Of a DNA stretch of 64,000 nt, positions 34,566 to 42,995 are shown piece after piece (within the stretch, counting starts at the first letter, position 1; each line of letters opens with the position of its first letter). The stretch lies in NCBI RefSeq assembly GCF_023554255.2, contig NZ_JAMJWD020000003.1:62001-126000 (forward strand). The letters are read 5' to 3'. Under the pieces are notes generated by a model. The model was given only the letters and a program-made list of their open reading frames with translations. It made no database searches and was not told where the DNA came from. Source of the DNA: Phyllobacterium sp. 21LDTY02-6 (GTDB lineage: Bacteria > Pseudomonadota > Alphaproteobacteria > Rhizobiales > Rhizobiaceae). Made by a program: the position numbers and the translations under genes.

Positions 34566-35302
34566 CGACCGAAAGGCCATCCGCGACGCCCTCCGTGGTG
34601 AACGTATGCGGGCTGACCCGGCGCTTCGGAGAACGTGAGGTTCTCAAGAACCTCGATCTCGAAATCGCGGCGGGCGAATTCGTGGCCCTGCTCGGCGCCA
34701 GCGGCTGCGGCAAGAGCACCCTGTTGCGCATCCTCGCCGATCTCGACCGGGACATTTCCGGCGAGGTCGAGGTGCCGCTGCGCCGCTCCGTCGCCTTCCA
34801 GGCGCCGCGGCTGATGCCGTGGAAGCGGGTCTGGCGCAATGTGGTTCTCGGCCTTCCGGACGCGCCGGACAGGAAACGGGCGATTGCGGCGCTCGATGAA
34901 GTCGGCATCAGCCACCGCGCCGACCAATGGCCGAAGGTGCTGTCCGGCGGCGAGGCGCAGCGGGTGTCGCTGGCCCGTGCGCTGGTGCGCCAGCCCGACC
35001 TTCTATTGCTCGACGAACCCTTTGCCGCGCTTGATGCGCTGACGCGGATCAAGGCACAGGAACTGGTGGGCGAGCTCTGGCAGCGCCATGGCTGCGCGGT
35101 GCTGCTCGTCACTCACGACGTGGAGGAGGCGCTGCTGCTTTCCGACCGTGTGCTGGTCATGAAGGACGGCATCATCGCGCATGAAGAGCGGATCGCGCTG
35201 GATCGGCCACGCGATGTCGCCGATCCGGAATTTGCGGCTCTGCGCGGCCGGCTCCTGAGCTGGCTCGGTGTGCGGCATGGCCGGCACGAAGAGGCGGCGT
35301 GA
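34538..35302 (+). CDS. Sulfonate ABC transporter ATP-binding protein, SsuB-like
   Basis: 254 aa. Walker A LLGASGCGKSTLLRI, Q-loop VAFQAPRLMPWKRVWRNV (the LMPW form typical of SsuB/TauB), signature LSGGEAQRVSLARAL and Walker B LLLLDEPFAALDAL. ATG 34538 lies within the permease gene and has GAAAGGA upstream, indicating coupled translation. Last gene of sulfonate module 1; it ends 24 bp from the converging quinone reductase gene. Confidence 0.93.
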   Translation: MATGIQRNVTTERPSATPSVVNVCGLTRRFGEREVLKNLDLEIAAGEFVALLGASGCGKSTLLRILADLDRDISGEVEVPLRRSVAFQAPRLMPWKRVWRNVVLGLPDAPDRKRAIAALDEVGISHRADQWPKVLSGGEAQRVSLARALVRQPDLLLLDEPFAALDALTRIKAQELVGELWQRHGCAVLLVTHDVEEALLLSDRVLVMKDGIIAHEERIALDRPRDVADPEFAALRGRLLSWLGVRHGRHEEAA

Positions 35303-35326
35303 CGAAGAGCCATGTCGCAGCGCCGG

Positions 35327-36115
35327 TCACCCGGAAGAGCGCTGATGGAGTGCGAAGCCCGCTGCTCCCGGAGCAGCGAGGTCAGGAGAAAGCTCTAGAC
35401 TGGGAATGAGGTAATCACCGCCATTCTGCCGCCGGAACGGGATCGGCTCGGTCGTTTCCAGCGACCGCATCCTGTCTCGCAACGCCGAAGCGACGGCCTC
35501 AAACCCTTCCGCATCGAGCCGGTCGACCCGATAGGCGACGAAGGGCGGCAGAACATCATAACCGGGATAGTAGAGAATCCCGTGGTTGATCGGAAACAGG
35601 AGGTCATCGATAGGTCCGTTGATCCCTCTGGCCGAATAATGTTCTTCCCAGCCGCCTGTCGTGACGATGAGCATCGCGCGCTTGCCGGCGAGCGTCCCCT
35701 CCCCGAAACGATCTCCCCAGTGCCGGTCGCTGTGCTCACCGACTCCATAGGCGAAGCCAAAGGCATAGACGCGATCGACCCAACCCTTGAGGATCGCGGG
35801 CATCGAATACCACCACAAGGGAAACTGGAGGATCAGCGTGTCGGCCCATAGAAGCTTGTCCTGCTCGGCCTTCACATCGTCGGTGAGCGCCCGGGCCGCA
35901 AATCCCTGGCCGGACGCGGCAGCAACCGTCAATCGCTCTTCGGGGGCGAGCGCGGGGAAGTCCAGGCGATCGACTTCGGACTTCCAACCCATGGCGTAGA
36001 GATCCGACACCCGCACCTCGTGGCCTGATGCCTCGAGCTCGGCGATCGCGGTATCGCGCAGCGATGCTGCAAGGGATTTCGGTTCGGGGTGAGCAAATAC
36101 GAGAAGGATCTTCAT
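35327..36115 (-). CDS. NAD(P)H:quinone oxidoreductase, flavodoxin-fold
   Basis: 262 aa NQO1/MdaB-type flavoprotein. ILLVFAHPEPKSLAASL starts the fold, and LILQFPLWWYSMPAILKGWVDRVYAFGFAYG is the FMN/quinone-site block. It performs two-electron reduction of quinones or azo/nitro compounds, protecting against redox cycling. Start at ATG 36115 rather than an upstream in-frame start, since the beta-strand begins at once. Divergent from a LysR gene, which probably regulates it. Confidence 0.9.
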   Translation of the reverse strand: MKILLVFAHPEPKSLAASLRDTAIAELEASGHEVRVSDLYAMGWKSEVDRLDFPALAPEERLTVAAASGQGFAARALTDDVKAEQDKLLWADTLILQFPLWWYSMPAILKGWVDRVYAFGFAYGVGEHSDRHWGDRFGEGTLAGKRAMLIVTTGGWEEHYSARGINGPIDDLLFPINHGILYYPGYDVLPPFVAYRVDRLDAEGFEAVASALRDRMRSLETTEPIPFRRQNGGDYLIPSLELSPDLAAPGAAGFALHQRSSG

Positions 36116-36180
36116 GGAAACCGTCCGGATGGAGTTCGACATAGACCGGCAGGATAGCCTTGCCCGAACTATTCCGCTAT

Positions 36181-36197
36181 ATATCGAGAATGGATAT
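36181..36197. promoter_or_regulatory. Putative LysR-type binding site, ATATC-N7-GATAT
   Basis: An inverted repeat with 5-bp arms between the divergent quinone reductase (start 36115) and LysR (start 36212) genes. Arm spacing fits the T-N11-A pattern of LysR sites. Confidence 0.45.
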
Positions 36198-36211
36198 GAT
36201 AGTGCCGGATT

Positions 36212-37132
36212 ATGGATAGATCGGATGTCACTCTCGAGCGAATGCGCACCTTCGTCCGCGTGGCGGAGCGCGGCAATCTGTCAGCGGTGGCACGCGAGCT
36301 TGGCACTGGCCAGTCCACCGTCACCCGGCACCTGAACGAGCTGGAGAAGGCCCTCGGCGCCGCATTGTTGAGCCGGACGACACGCCGCGTCGAATTGACC
36401 GAGGAAGGCAGCCGCTATCACGCCCAGTGCCTCCAGATTCTCCGGTTGGTCGAACAGGCGACCACGGAAATCAGGGACACCCGTCAAGCGCCCTCGGGCA
36501 CCGTTCGCGTGTCCTGTACGGCGGCGCTCGGCATCCAGCACATGCTTCGCCTCGTCTTCGGGTTTCAGACGCAATATCCGGATATTCATGTTGATCTCAG
36601 TCTCAACGATGAACAGATCAACCTGGTCAAGGAAGGTGTCGACATCGCCTTGCGCCTAGGGCCCCTCACCGACAGTTCGATGAAGCTCTACCGTCTCGGC
36701 GAAAGCACACGGTTTCTGGTCGGCGCGCCGGGCTACCTTGCTGCGCATGGAAGACCGACGAGGCCGGCCGACCTTGCGACGCACAATATCATCCGCATGT
36801 CGAATGTCATGGGCAGCGAGACGCTCGCGATCACCGGACCGGATGGCAGCAGGCATGCCGTGGCCGTGGCAGGCGACTTGCGCGTCGATCATGGCCTTGC
36901 GGCGAGGGAAGCCTTTAGGGCCGGTCGTGGTATCGGTCCGGCGCATCGCTGGCTGGTCGACGATTTGCTTGCGGACAATCAACTCGAAGTGCTGTTGCCC
37001 GACTATTCGCTGACGACCACGCCGCTCAGCATGCTCATCGTGCCGGAACGTGCCAATGTGGCGCGCGTCCGCCTTCTGATCGACTATCTGGCCGAACAGA
37101 TAGGCCACATACCGGGTATCAGCAGGCGGTGA
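36212..37132 (+). CDS. LysR-family transcriptional regulator
   Basis: 306 aa. Winged helix MRTFVRVAERGNLSAVARELGTGQSTVTRHLNELEKALG at residues about 10-50, then a two-lobed effector domain (TVRVSCTAALGIQHMLRLVFGFQTQYPDIHVDLSLND onward). It belongs to the branch often divergent from oxidoreductases and probably controls the quinone reductase at 35327. The start follows an AT-rich inverted repeat at 36181-36197 that could be its binding site. Confidence 0.92.
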   Translation: MDRSDVTLERMRTFVRVAERGNLSAVARELGTGQSTVTRHLNELEKALGAALLSRTTRRVELTEEGSRYHAQCLQILRLVEQATTEIRDTRQAPSGTVRVSCTAALGIQHMLRLVFGFQTQYPDIHVDLSLNDEQINLVKEGVDIALRLGPLTDSSMKLYRLGESTRFLVGAPGYLAAHGRPTRPADLATHNIIRMSNVMGSETLAITGPDGSRHAVAVAGDLRVDHGLAAREAFRAGRGIGPAHRWLVDDLLADNQLEVLLPDYSLTTTPLSMLIVPERANVARVRLLIDYLAEQIGHIPGISRR

Positions 37133-37210
37133 GCGAAACAAATCGCTTTTATCGCCCACATTTTCGGGGCATTGTGAGCGATAAATGCGGAGTTTATAAC
37201 CCATGGCGCC

Positions 37211-37387
37211 GAGGGGCCTGAAGGCTTCACCGGCGGCTTGAGCGCCGGCAACTATGCCACGATTACCGGCGCTCCGCCTTCGACGGTGACCCGCGACCTT
37301 TCCGACCTGGTGGAAAAGGGCGCATTGCTGCGCACCGGCGAGCGCAAGACGACGCGCTACCAGCTGAACCTCGCAACCGCCGCTTGA
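37211..37387 (+). pseudogene. C-terminal remnant of a Fic-family protein
   Basis: The 58-codon frame encodes EGPEGFTGGLSAGNYATITG and then STVTRDLSDLVEKGALLRTG, ending RYQLNLATAA. This matches the winged-helix C-terminus of Fic-domain proteins of the DUF4172 type. The catalytic Fic core is absent and an in-frame stop lies upstream at 37175, so it is a decayed fragment. The rest of 37133-37468 holds an inverted repeat (TTTATCGC/GCGATAAA) upstream and a short CCGCCTC/GAGGCGG hairpin at 37402-37419, with no intact gene. Confidence 0.6.
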
Positions 37388-37468
37388 GGGAAGCGGCCGG
37401 ACCGCCTCCGGAGAGGCGGACCGTGCACAACAATTCTCAAACTGGCAGATGACTCCAGTCAACCCGCC

Positions 37469-39367
37469 TCAGGCGAAGAGGAAATCTTCGGCCGTCAACC
37501 CGGTCTCGTGGACCTGGATCGAGTCGTCGTCGCTCAAGGCAATCTGGGTGTAGTCATCGGTAACGGTGATCCTGCCTTCCGCCTCGAGCTGCGCGAAGCC
37601 CGAGAATCCGTAACCGGCAATGTCGAGGACGTCGCCGCTTCCCGCCTGGAAGCCGACGATGCTGTCATTGCCGCTGCCGGAGGCGAAGACGAAATGGTCG
37701 ATGCCGCCCGTGAGGTCATCGCCGCCATTGCCGGTAATCCTGTCATCGCCGGCTCCGCCTGTCAGAATGTCGGCGCCGTTCAAACCGACGAGGGTATCGT
37801 CGCCGGCTCCCCCAACAAGAGTATCGGCCTCGAACGAGCCGGTGAGATTGAAGCCGATGCCGGCATTGGTCGAGGCGCCGGCATCGAATGTGGTGCTGCC
37901 CCCGGAGGAGTATTCAATACTGCGAAGGCCGGATTCCGCCAGGTCGCCGGAGACGGTGACGTGGTCGTCCTCACCTGTACCTCTGATGCTGATGTTCTCG
38001 ATATTGCTGACGCGGGCGCCGTCGATATCGATCGAGGAACCGTTTCCCGCGATGGTCATGTCGAAGGCATTTTCCAGACCTCGAAAGTGTAATTTATCGG
38101 TGCCGCCGCCGCCGTCGAACACATCCCTGCTGTCGATCGGGGTCACATCGATCTGGTCGTCTCCGCCACCGCCGAGGAAGGTGCCGTGACCATCCCAAAT
38201 TCCGAGTTCGATATTAACGCCGACGGCGTTGCTGGCATCCACGTCGAAAATGGTGTGATGGGGAGCGTTGCCGCCATAGGTGGTGACAGAGATAGTCTCC
38301 AGTTCGCCGGACGAGAAGTCACCATCGATCGTCACCCGGGCCATTTCGAGGAAGTCGAAGCCGACACGTTCAACCCCCTCCACGGTGGCGCCGTTGATGT
38401 TGATCCTGCTAGCGTCCGCGGCAATCGCATATTCCGCGCTTTGATAGGTTTCGAATAATGAATCGGTCAGATAGCCGCCAATGACGTGATCGCCAACGTT
38501 GTAGTCACTCAAGCTGAAGTGATTGGTGGCCCATTGGCCGCCGATCAACGTGTCGTCGCCGCCATTGCCGCCCAAATAATTTTCGTAAGGCTCGCCATCA
38601 TTGCCCTTCAGCGTGTCGTTGCCGCCCAGGAGAACGTCATCTCCGTACCCGCCGTAGAGGCTGTCAGAGCCGTCGCCGCCATCGATCGTGTAGTCGCCAT
38701 AGCTGCCGCCGTTATTGACGCCGACGGAATCATCACCCGCGCCAAGGGAAATTTGGCCGTTTGCCCATCCGGGAGTGGCTTCGCCGTCGCCGGTATAGTC
38801 CCGGCTGGCCCTCGCTATATCGACGTGGTCGTCGCCCGCGCCGGTGTCGATGCGTATCTCGTTGCTCCAATCACCCGTATTGCTGTCGATGCCGAGCCTG
38901 ATATGGTCATCGCCGCCGCCGGTCGTCACCTCGGCCCGCTTTACCCCGTCGATATCGATGTCGCGGTCGGCATCGCCAGTCAGGTGCACCCACGCATCGA
39001 CGAAGTTGGAGACCCTGAGCGCCGAGCCCGTGAACTCCGAAATCTCGATGTTCTTGATGGTATTCCAGGCCCGGTTCAGCGCGATATCGACGCTGTCGTC
39101 GTCCTGCCAGTCGATGCTGATCGCCGAAGCGCCCGTGTCGGGATCTTCGCCGACCTGGGTTTGAGGAAACTCGACAAGGCCGATCTCCGTGTCGCCCGCG
39201 TCCGAATCGAAACTGCCTTCGGCCGATCGAACCGGGTTTGGATTGACCGCCGTCGTATAGGTATAGCTTGTGGCGAAATCCCTCCAATAGGCACTATGTG
39301 AAGTCTCGTCGGGTATCCACCCCGGCCTGTCGGACGTTGACGACAGGTTGAGTTCTATCCTGGCCAT
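37469..39367 (-). CDS. RTX calcium-binding repeat protein, probably type I secreted
   Basis: 632 aa, strongly acidic. Glycine/aspartate nonapeptides occur in several clusters: GGGDDHIRLG, GAGDDHVDIA and GGYGDDVLLGG in the first half, GGGGDDQIDV in the middle and GGAGDDTLVGLNGADILTGG near residue 530. These fold into calcium-binding beta-rolls. There is no N-terminal signal peptide, which fits type I secretion through a C-terminal signal, but no HlyB/HlyD/TolC genes are nearby. No catalytic domain was recognised, so an adhesin or matrix protein is possible. A ribosome-binding site AGGAGGA precedes the start. Confidence 0.88.
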   Translation of the reverse strand: MARIELNLSSTSDRPGWIPDETSHSAYWRDFATSYTYTTAVNPNPVRSAEGSFDSDAGDTEIGLVEFPQTQVGEDPDTGASAISIDWQDDDSVDIALNRAWNTIKNIEISEFTGSALRVSNFVDAWVHLTGDADRDIDIDGVKRAEVTTGGGDDHIRLGIDSNTGDWSNEIRIDTGAGDDHVDIARASRDYTGDGEATPGWANGQISLGAGDDSVGVNNGGSYGDYTIDGGDGSDSLYGGYGDDVLLGGNDTLKGNDGEPYENYLGGNGGDDTLIGGQWATNHFSLSDYNVGDHVIGGYLTDSLFETYQSAEYAIAADASRININGATVEGVERVGFDFLEMARVTIDGDFSSGELETISVTTYGGNAPHHTIFDVDASNAVGVNIELGIWDGHGTFLGGGGDDQIDVTPIDSRDVFDGGGGTDKLHFRGLENAFDMTIAGNGSSIDIDGARVSNIENISIRGTGEDDHVTVSGDLAESGLRSIEYSSGGSTTFDAGASTNAGIGFNLTGSFEADTLVGGAGDDTLVGLNGADILTGGAGDDRITGNGGDDLTGGIDHFVFASGSGNDSIVGFQAGSGDVLDIAGYGFSGFAQLEAEGRITVTDDYTQIALSDDDSIQVHETGLTAEDFLFA

Positions 39368-39726
39368 GAAATCCTCCTCCCGGATCTGATCAAGTCAAAA
39401 TCATTCCTCCGCCGCATGCCGCCAGATCAAATCATCCGCGACGACAGCGCGGCCAGTATGCTTGCTGAACAGCAAGGCCATCACTGCCGTCATATCCAGC
39501 AGAGTCAGGCAGCGCTCTTAAATAAATGCGGTTATCCAGCGGTAGTGAACTACAAAAATCAGGATCAGCCAATCAATATTTTTATACATATATTGTCTGC
39601 AAAGTATCCCGAATATACTTTGAAATTCTGTACTATCGTTAACTGTTCTATCGGCGCGCTCTTCTAGCCGTCATTGGCGGCTCGCTTGGCAGCGATGCAG
39701 GCGCTGCTCTTGAGCAGGGCAGGCCG
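39368..39726. other. AT-rich intergenic region without a supported gene
   Basis: The upstream region of the RTX gene. It is lower in GC than its surroundings. It contains the inverted repeat CAAAGTAT-N7-ATACTTTG at 39600-39622, which could be a terminator or operator. An 83-codon open frame here has no recognisable domain or codon bias and is not called. Confidence 0.5.
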
Positions 39727-40419
39727 TCAAGCTCGTTCTTTTTCGCCAAGAGCGTCTTTTCCCAACGCTACGACCATCTGTTCAACCGCCGACGAGATCG
39801 GCGCGATGATCGGGATATCGAACAGCGTCCGCAGATGTTCGGCAGCCTCACCCAGTGGCCCGCCTCCGATGATGACGGCATCCGCACCATCGATGATGCA
39901 GAGCTTGATGGCCGCTTCGAGTTCGATACGCAGCCGATCCCTTTCACCGGCAAGTTTTTCCGGATCGCCAGCCGTGCAGCGAATTCCGGTATAAAGATGC
40001 GAAAGTCCGATGCTTGCCGCCCGCGCAGCAATCGCGTCAGCCAAATTCGGCGTCACCGTTGCGACGCCGAATTTGCGGCCGCCTTGGGAGGCAGCGATCA
40101 TGGATGCCTCACAAATGCCGATGACTGGCACCGCCAGGCTTTCCTGCAACTCCAGAACGCCGGGGTCTCCATACGCGCTGACGATGATCCCGGCGCAGTC
40201 GGTCTCATGGGCAAGGCCGATCTCTATGACCTGCGCCGCAGATTCAGCCAATTGCAGGTCATTGACGATCATCGAAGGGCTACGGTTCGCCGTGGCGGCT
40301 ACAAGTCGAAGCCGCCCGCTGGCCGTACGCCGTGCAATATCGAGCATCATCTCCGTCGTTGCTTGCGAACTGTTGGGATTGATCAGCAAGACATAAGGAG
40401 ATGGCACAGTCATTCTCAT
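39727..40419 (-). CDS. Asp/Glu/hydantoin racemase-fold protein, second Cys-less copy
   Basis: 230 aa. It opens with VLLINPNSSQATTEMML, as in hydantoin/allantoin racemases. The two catalytic regions read IIVSAYGDPGVLELQ and VIIGGGPLGEAAE, so both expected cysteines are absent, as in the paralogue at 28626. Its start overlaps the MFS transporter stop by 4 bp (ATGA), and AAAGGA is upstream, so it is cotranscribed with the transporter. The enzyme probably acts on the compound the MFS protein imports. Racemase function is doubtful. Confidence 0.82.
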   Translation of the reverse strand: MRMTVPSPYVLLINPNSSQATTEMMLDIARRTASGRLRLVAATANRSPSMIVNDLQLAESAAQVIEIGLAHETDCAGIIVSAYGDPGVLELQESLAVPVIGICEASMIAASQGGRKFGVATVTPNLADAIAARAASIGLSHLYTGIRCTAGDPEKLAGERDRLRIELEAAIKLCIIDGADAVIIGGGPLGEAAEHLRTLFDIPIIAPISSAVEQMVVALGKDALGEKERA

Positions 40420-41870
40420 GCCCGTCCTTTTACGGTGTCGAGGATCGGCATCGAGGTGTCGATGACATCCGCTGGCTGCGTCAGATCTTCCATCGAACGA
40501 CCATAGGTTTCCGGTCCAATCTGGATACAGAAGGCGAATACAGCATACATCGAAGCGGCAAGACCGAATACGCCGATCATGCCAAAGCTGTCGAATAGCG
40601 CTCCGGCGATGGTCGGAACGAATGAACCGGCAGCGGAACCGCTCGCAAGGATCAGGGCCACGCCAAAGCCGCGGATACGGGTTGGATAGAGCTCCGGCGC
40701 GTAGATCCAGATCGAGGTATTGAGAAGGAGGACGAAGAACTGGAACAGCGCGCCGAAGAACAGCACCAGATAGATGTTCGTTCCGAGATAAACGATAGCC
40801 AGCGCTGCAATGCAGGCACAGACAGCACCGGCAGTCAGCACCTTCTTGCGTGGGAAGTAATAGCCGAACGCGGAAGCGGCGATGGCGCCCAGAACGCTGC
40901 CGCTCTGGATTATCATGCTGTAGAGCAGGCTGCCGGAGAGCGTGTAGCCCATCGATACGAAAATCATCGGCATGAGCGTCAGGACGGAAAGCTGCGCGCC
41001 ATAGCTCATCAGGATGGCTATCGCTACCGGAATGGTGCGTCCGATGAAGGGCGGACGGAACAGTTCTTTCCAGCCGCCTTTGGCTGGCTTGACGTCACCG
41101 TCTTCCGGCTTGGACAGATAGTCCCGGACCTTCAGGTCCCTCGGGCGCAACGTCCCCGAAGCGAGAATGGATAGCACCTTGTTGGCTTCGTCGATTTTGC
41201 CCTGCGACGCCAGGAAACGCGGCGTTTCCGGAACATAGCGGCGAAAGAAGACCACCAGGAATGCAGGAACAGCGAGGACCGCAAACAACCAGCGCCAATT
41301 GTTCTCACCCGGGAACAGCGCAAAGATCAGCAGGCCAAAGGCCGGCGCGAGGAAGTTGCCAAAGCCCCCTGCCCCGACATTTACGAGGCCCGCCGCCGTA
41401 CCGCGAAACTTGGGCGAACAGAACTCCGCCAGTATCGTAACGGCAGTCGATATTTCACCGCCAACGCCGAAACCAACGATGGCACGCGCAACCAGAAGCC
41501 AGCCAAAATTCGGCGCAAGCGCACAAGCCGCAGAGCCTAGCGTGAAGAGAAGCAGATTGATGCTCAACATCACCCGCCGCCCGTAACGGTCGCCGAGAAT
41601 GCCGGACAGAAGTCGACCGGCGGCGGCAGCTCCGAAGGTAACGGTATTCAAGAAGCCAATGTCGGCTCCCGTCAGGCCCCATTGTTCGCGCAAAATCGGC
41701 GCGACGAGACCGATGGTATTCTGTTCGAAACTATCGAAAAGGCATCCGATAAGCACAAGTGCCAGGATTTGCTTGTGGGCACCCGTGACACCGATGGTTC
41801 CCAGTGCCTGTTCCATCTGCCTGTTGGCCGGCGACGTTGCGCCGGATTGGATTATCTGTTCCCCTGCCAT
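40416..41870 (-). CDS. MFS transporter
   Basis: 484 aa major facilitator, 12 predicted segments, of the AAHS/sugar-porter-like group. The motif between segments 2 and 3 is LSGILGDRYGRRVML. The N-terminal GCLFDSFEQNTIGLVAPIL carries the acidic residue typical of aromatic-acid/H+ symporters. First gene of a leftward two-gene operon with the racemase-fold protein. Two TGAAA-N6-TTTCA sites lie between it and the divergent RpiR gene. Confidence 0.92.
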   Translation of the reverse strand: MAGEQIIQSGATSPANRQMEQALGTIGVTGAHKQILALVLIGCLFDSFEQNTIGLVAPILREQWGLTGADIGFLNTVTFGAAAAGRLLSGILGDRYGRRVMLSINLLLFTLGSAACALAPNFGWLLVARAIVGFGVGGEISTAVTILAEFCSPKFRGTAAGLVNVGAGGFGNFLAPAFGLLIFALFPGENNWRWLFAVLAVPAFLVVFFRRYVPETPRFLASQGKIDEANKVLSILASGTLRPRDLKVRDYLSKPEDGDVKPAKGGWKELFRPPFIGRTIPVAIAILMSYGAQLSVLTLMPMIFVSMGYTLSGSLLYSMIIQSGSVLGAIAASAFGYYFPRKKVLTAGAVCACIAALAIVYLGTNIYLVLFFGALFQFFVLLLNTSIWIYAPELYPTRIRGFGVALILASGSAAGSFVPTIAGALFDSFGMIGVFGLAASMYAVFAFCIQIGPETYGRSMEDLTQPADVIDTSMPILDTVKGRA

Positions 41871-41899
41871 AACGGTCCAACTCCTTTGATTCAGCCGTA

Positions 41900-41915
41900 T
41901 GAAATTATTTTTTCA
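41900..41915. promoter_or_regulatory. RpiR-type operator, site 1 (TGAAA-N6-TTTCA)
   Basis: Inverted repeat extending to TATGAAA-N6-TTTCATA, 30 bp upstream of the MFS start. The same TGAAA-N6-TTTCA layout recurs at 42044. Rhizobial RpiR proteins such as IolR are reported to use a GGAA-N6-TTCC-like site with the same spacing. Confidence 0.62.
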
Positions 41916-42043
41916 TAATGAAGCGCCAGAAAATACATTTTGACAAGTAGTTTTTTAAGTATAGATTTCAAATAGATAAATCGCCTAATCTTTCATCAAA
42001 TAAGCTGCGCAAATAGGCAGAATCTGCTAATAAATATGCAACA

Positions 42044-42059
42044 TGAAAACTGAGTTTCA
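42044..42059. promoter_or_regulatory. RpiR-type operator, site 2 (TGAAA-N6-TTTCA)
   Basis: Second copy of the same inverted repeat, 11 bp before the RpiR start codon, positioned for autorepression. Confidence 0.62.
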
Positions 42060-42070
42060 GTAGAGCACCC

Positions 42071-42913
42071 ATGAATGCCACCGGACGATCCTTTCTCTCC
42101 CGTGTGAGAGATGTGCTGGAAGACCTTCCCCCCGCTGAAAAAAGACTGGGCGAATTCGTGTGCGATTTCCCCGGGGAGATGGCGAGTTATTCCGCGTCGG
42201 AGCTTGCGGCGTTAGCCCACGTGTCAAATGCTACCGTGACCCGGTTCGTCCGCAAGCTCGGCTATGAATCATACGAAGAGTCGCGCCGGCACGCGCGGGA
42301 AGAAAAACAGATGGGCTCAAGGCTGTTTCTTTCCAGCGCTACGGACTCCGCGGCGGGTCAATCGCTCTCGACGCACATAGGCCAGGGCATAGCCAATCTG
42401 GAGAAGACGTTTCTGACCATCCGCGAAACGCAGGTCGATGCGGTGGTGGAGACGCTTCTTGGCACACGCAGGACCTGGGTCCTGGGCTTTCGCAGCAGTC
42501 AGCCCTTCGCAGCCTATCTGCAGTGGCAGATGATGCAGGTCGTCGACAATATCGTCGCCGTTCCCGGTCCCGGCCAGACGCTCGGCGAATATATGGCGAG
42601 CATCGCATCCGGCGATCTGGTCATTGTCTTTGCTCTTCGCCGCCGCATCGCCAAGATGGACGACCTGCTGACGCTTATCGAAAATCGTGGCGCGAAACTG
42701 CTCTATATCACCGATGAAGGCGCGCCCTTCCGCGCATCCGCCCAATGGCATTTCCACTGCCAGACAGTCGCGGCCGGCCCGCTTTTCAACCATGTCGCGG
42801 TGATGGCGCTCTGCCATCTGCTGACAACGCGTGCGATCGAAAAGGCAGGCGTGACAGGCCGCAGGCGCCTCCGCGACATTGAAGCTTTCGGCGACATACT
42901 GGAAGAACTCTAG
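42071..42913 (+). CDS. RpiR/MurR-family transcriptional regulator
   Basis: 280 aa. N-terminal HTH_6 domain (LPPAEKRLGEFVCDFPGEMASYSASELAALAHVSNATVTRFVRKLGY, residues about 15-65) and a C-terminal SIS domain (TWVLGFRSSQPFAAYLQWQM; DLVIVFALRRRIAKMDDLL) for a sugar-phosphate-like effector. Divergent from the MFS/racemase-fold operon, with two matching inverted repeats in the shared promoter region, so it should regulate that operon and itself. Confidence 0.92.
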   Translation: MNATGRSFLSRVRDVLEDLPPAEKRLGEFVCDFPGEMASYSASELAALAHVSNATVTRFVRKLGYESYEESRRHAREEKQMGSRLFLSSATDSAAGQSLSTHIGQGIANLEKTFLTIRETQVDAVVETLLGTRRTWVLGFRSSQPFAAYLQWQMMQVVDNIVAVPGPGQTLGEYMASIASGDLVIVFALRRRIAKMDDLLTLIENRGAKLLYITDEGAPFRASAQWHFHCQTVAAGPLFNHVAVMALCHLLTTRAIEKAGVTGRRRLRDIEAFGDILEEL

Positions 42914-42995
42914 GGGGCCGTCTCCAGAATGACGGGGCCTGATCCGGCGCTTTGGTGCCGGTCAGGCCCGTGACAATTCGTTGAGGGCAATCCGT

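Noticed and set aside
37508-39301. Long open frames antisense to the RTX gene, rich in Ala/Val or Pro/Ser
   Set aside because: They are the complement of Gly/Asp repeat codons, which produces stop-free antisense frames. The RTX reading gives coherent nonapeptides.
39416-39667. An 83-codon open frame upstream of the RTX gene
   Set aside because: AT-rich, no recognisable motif and no convincing ribosome-binding site.
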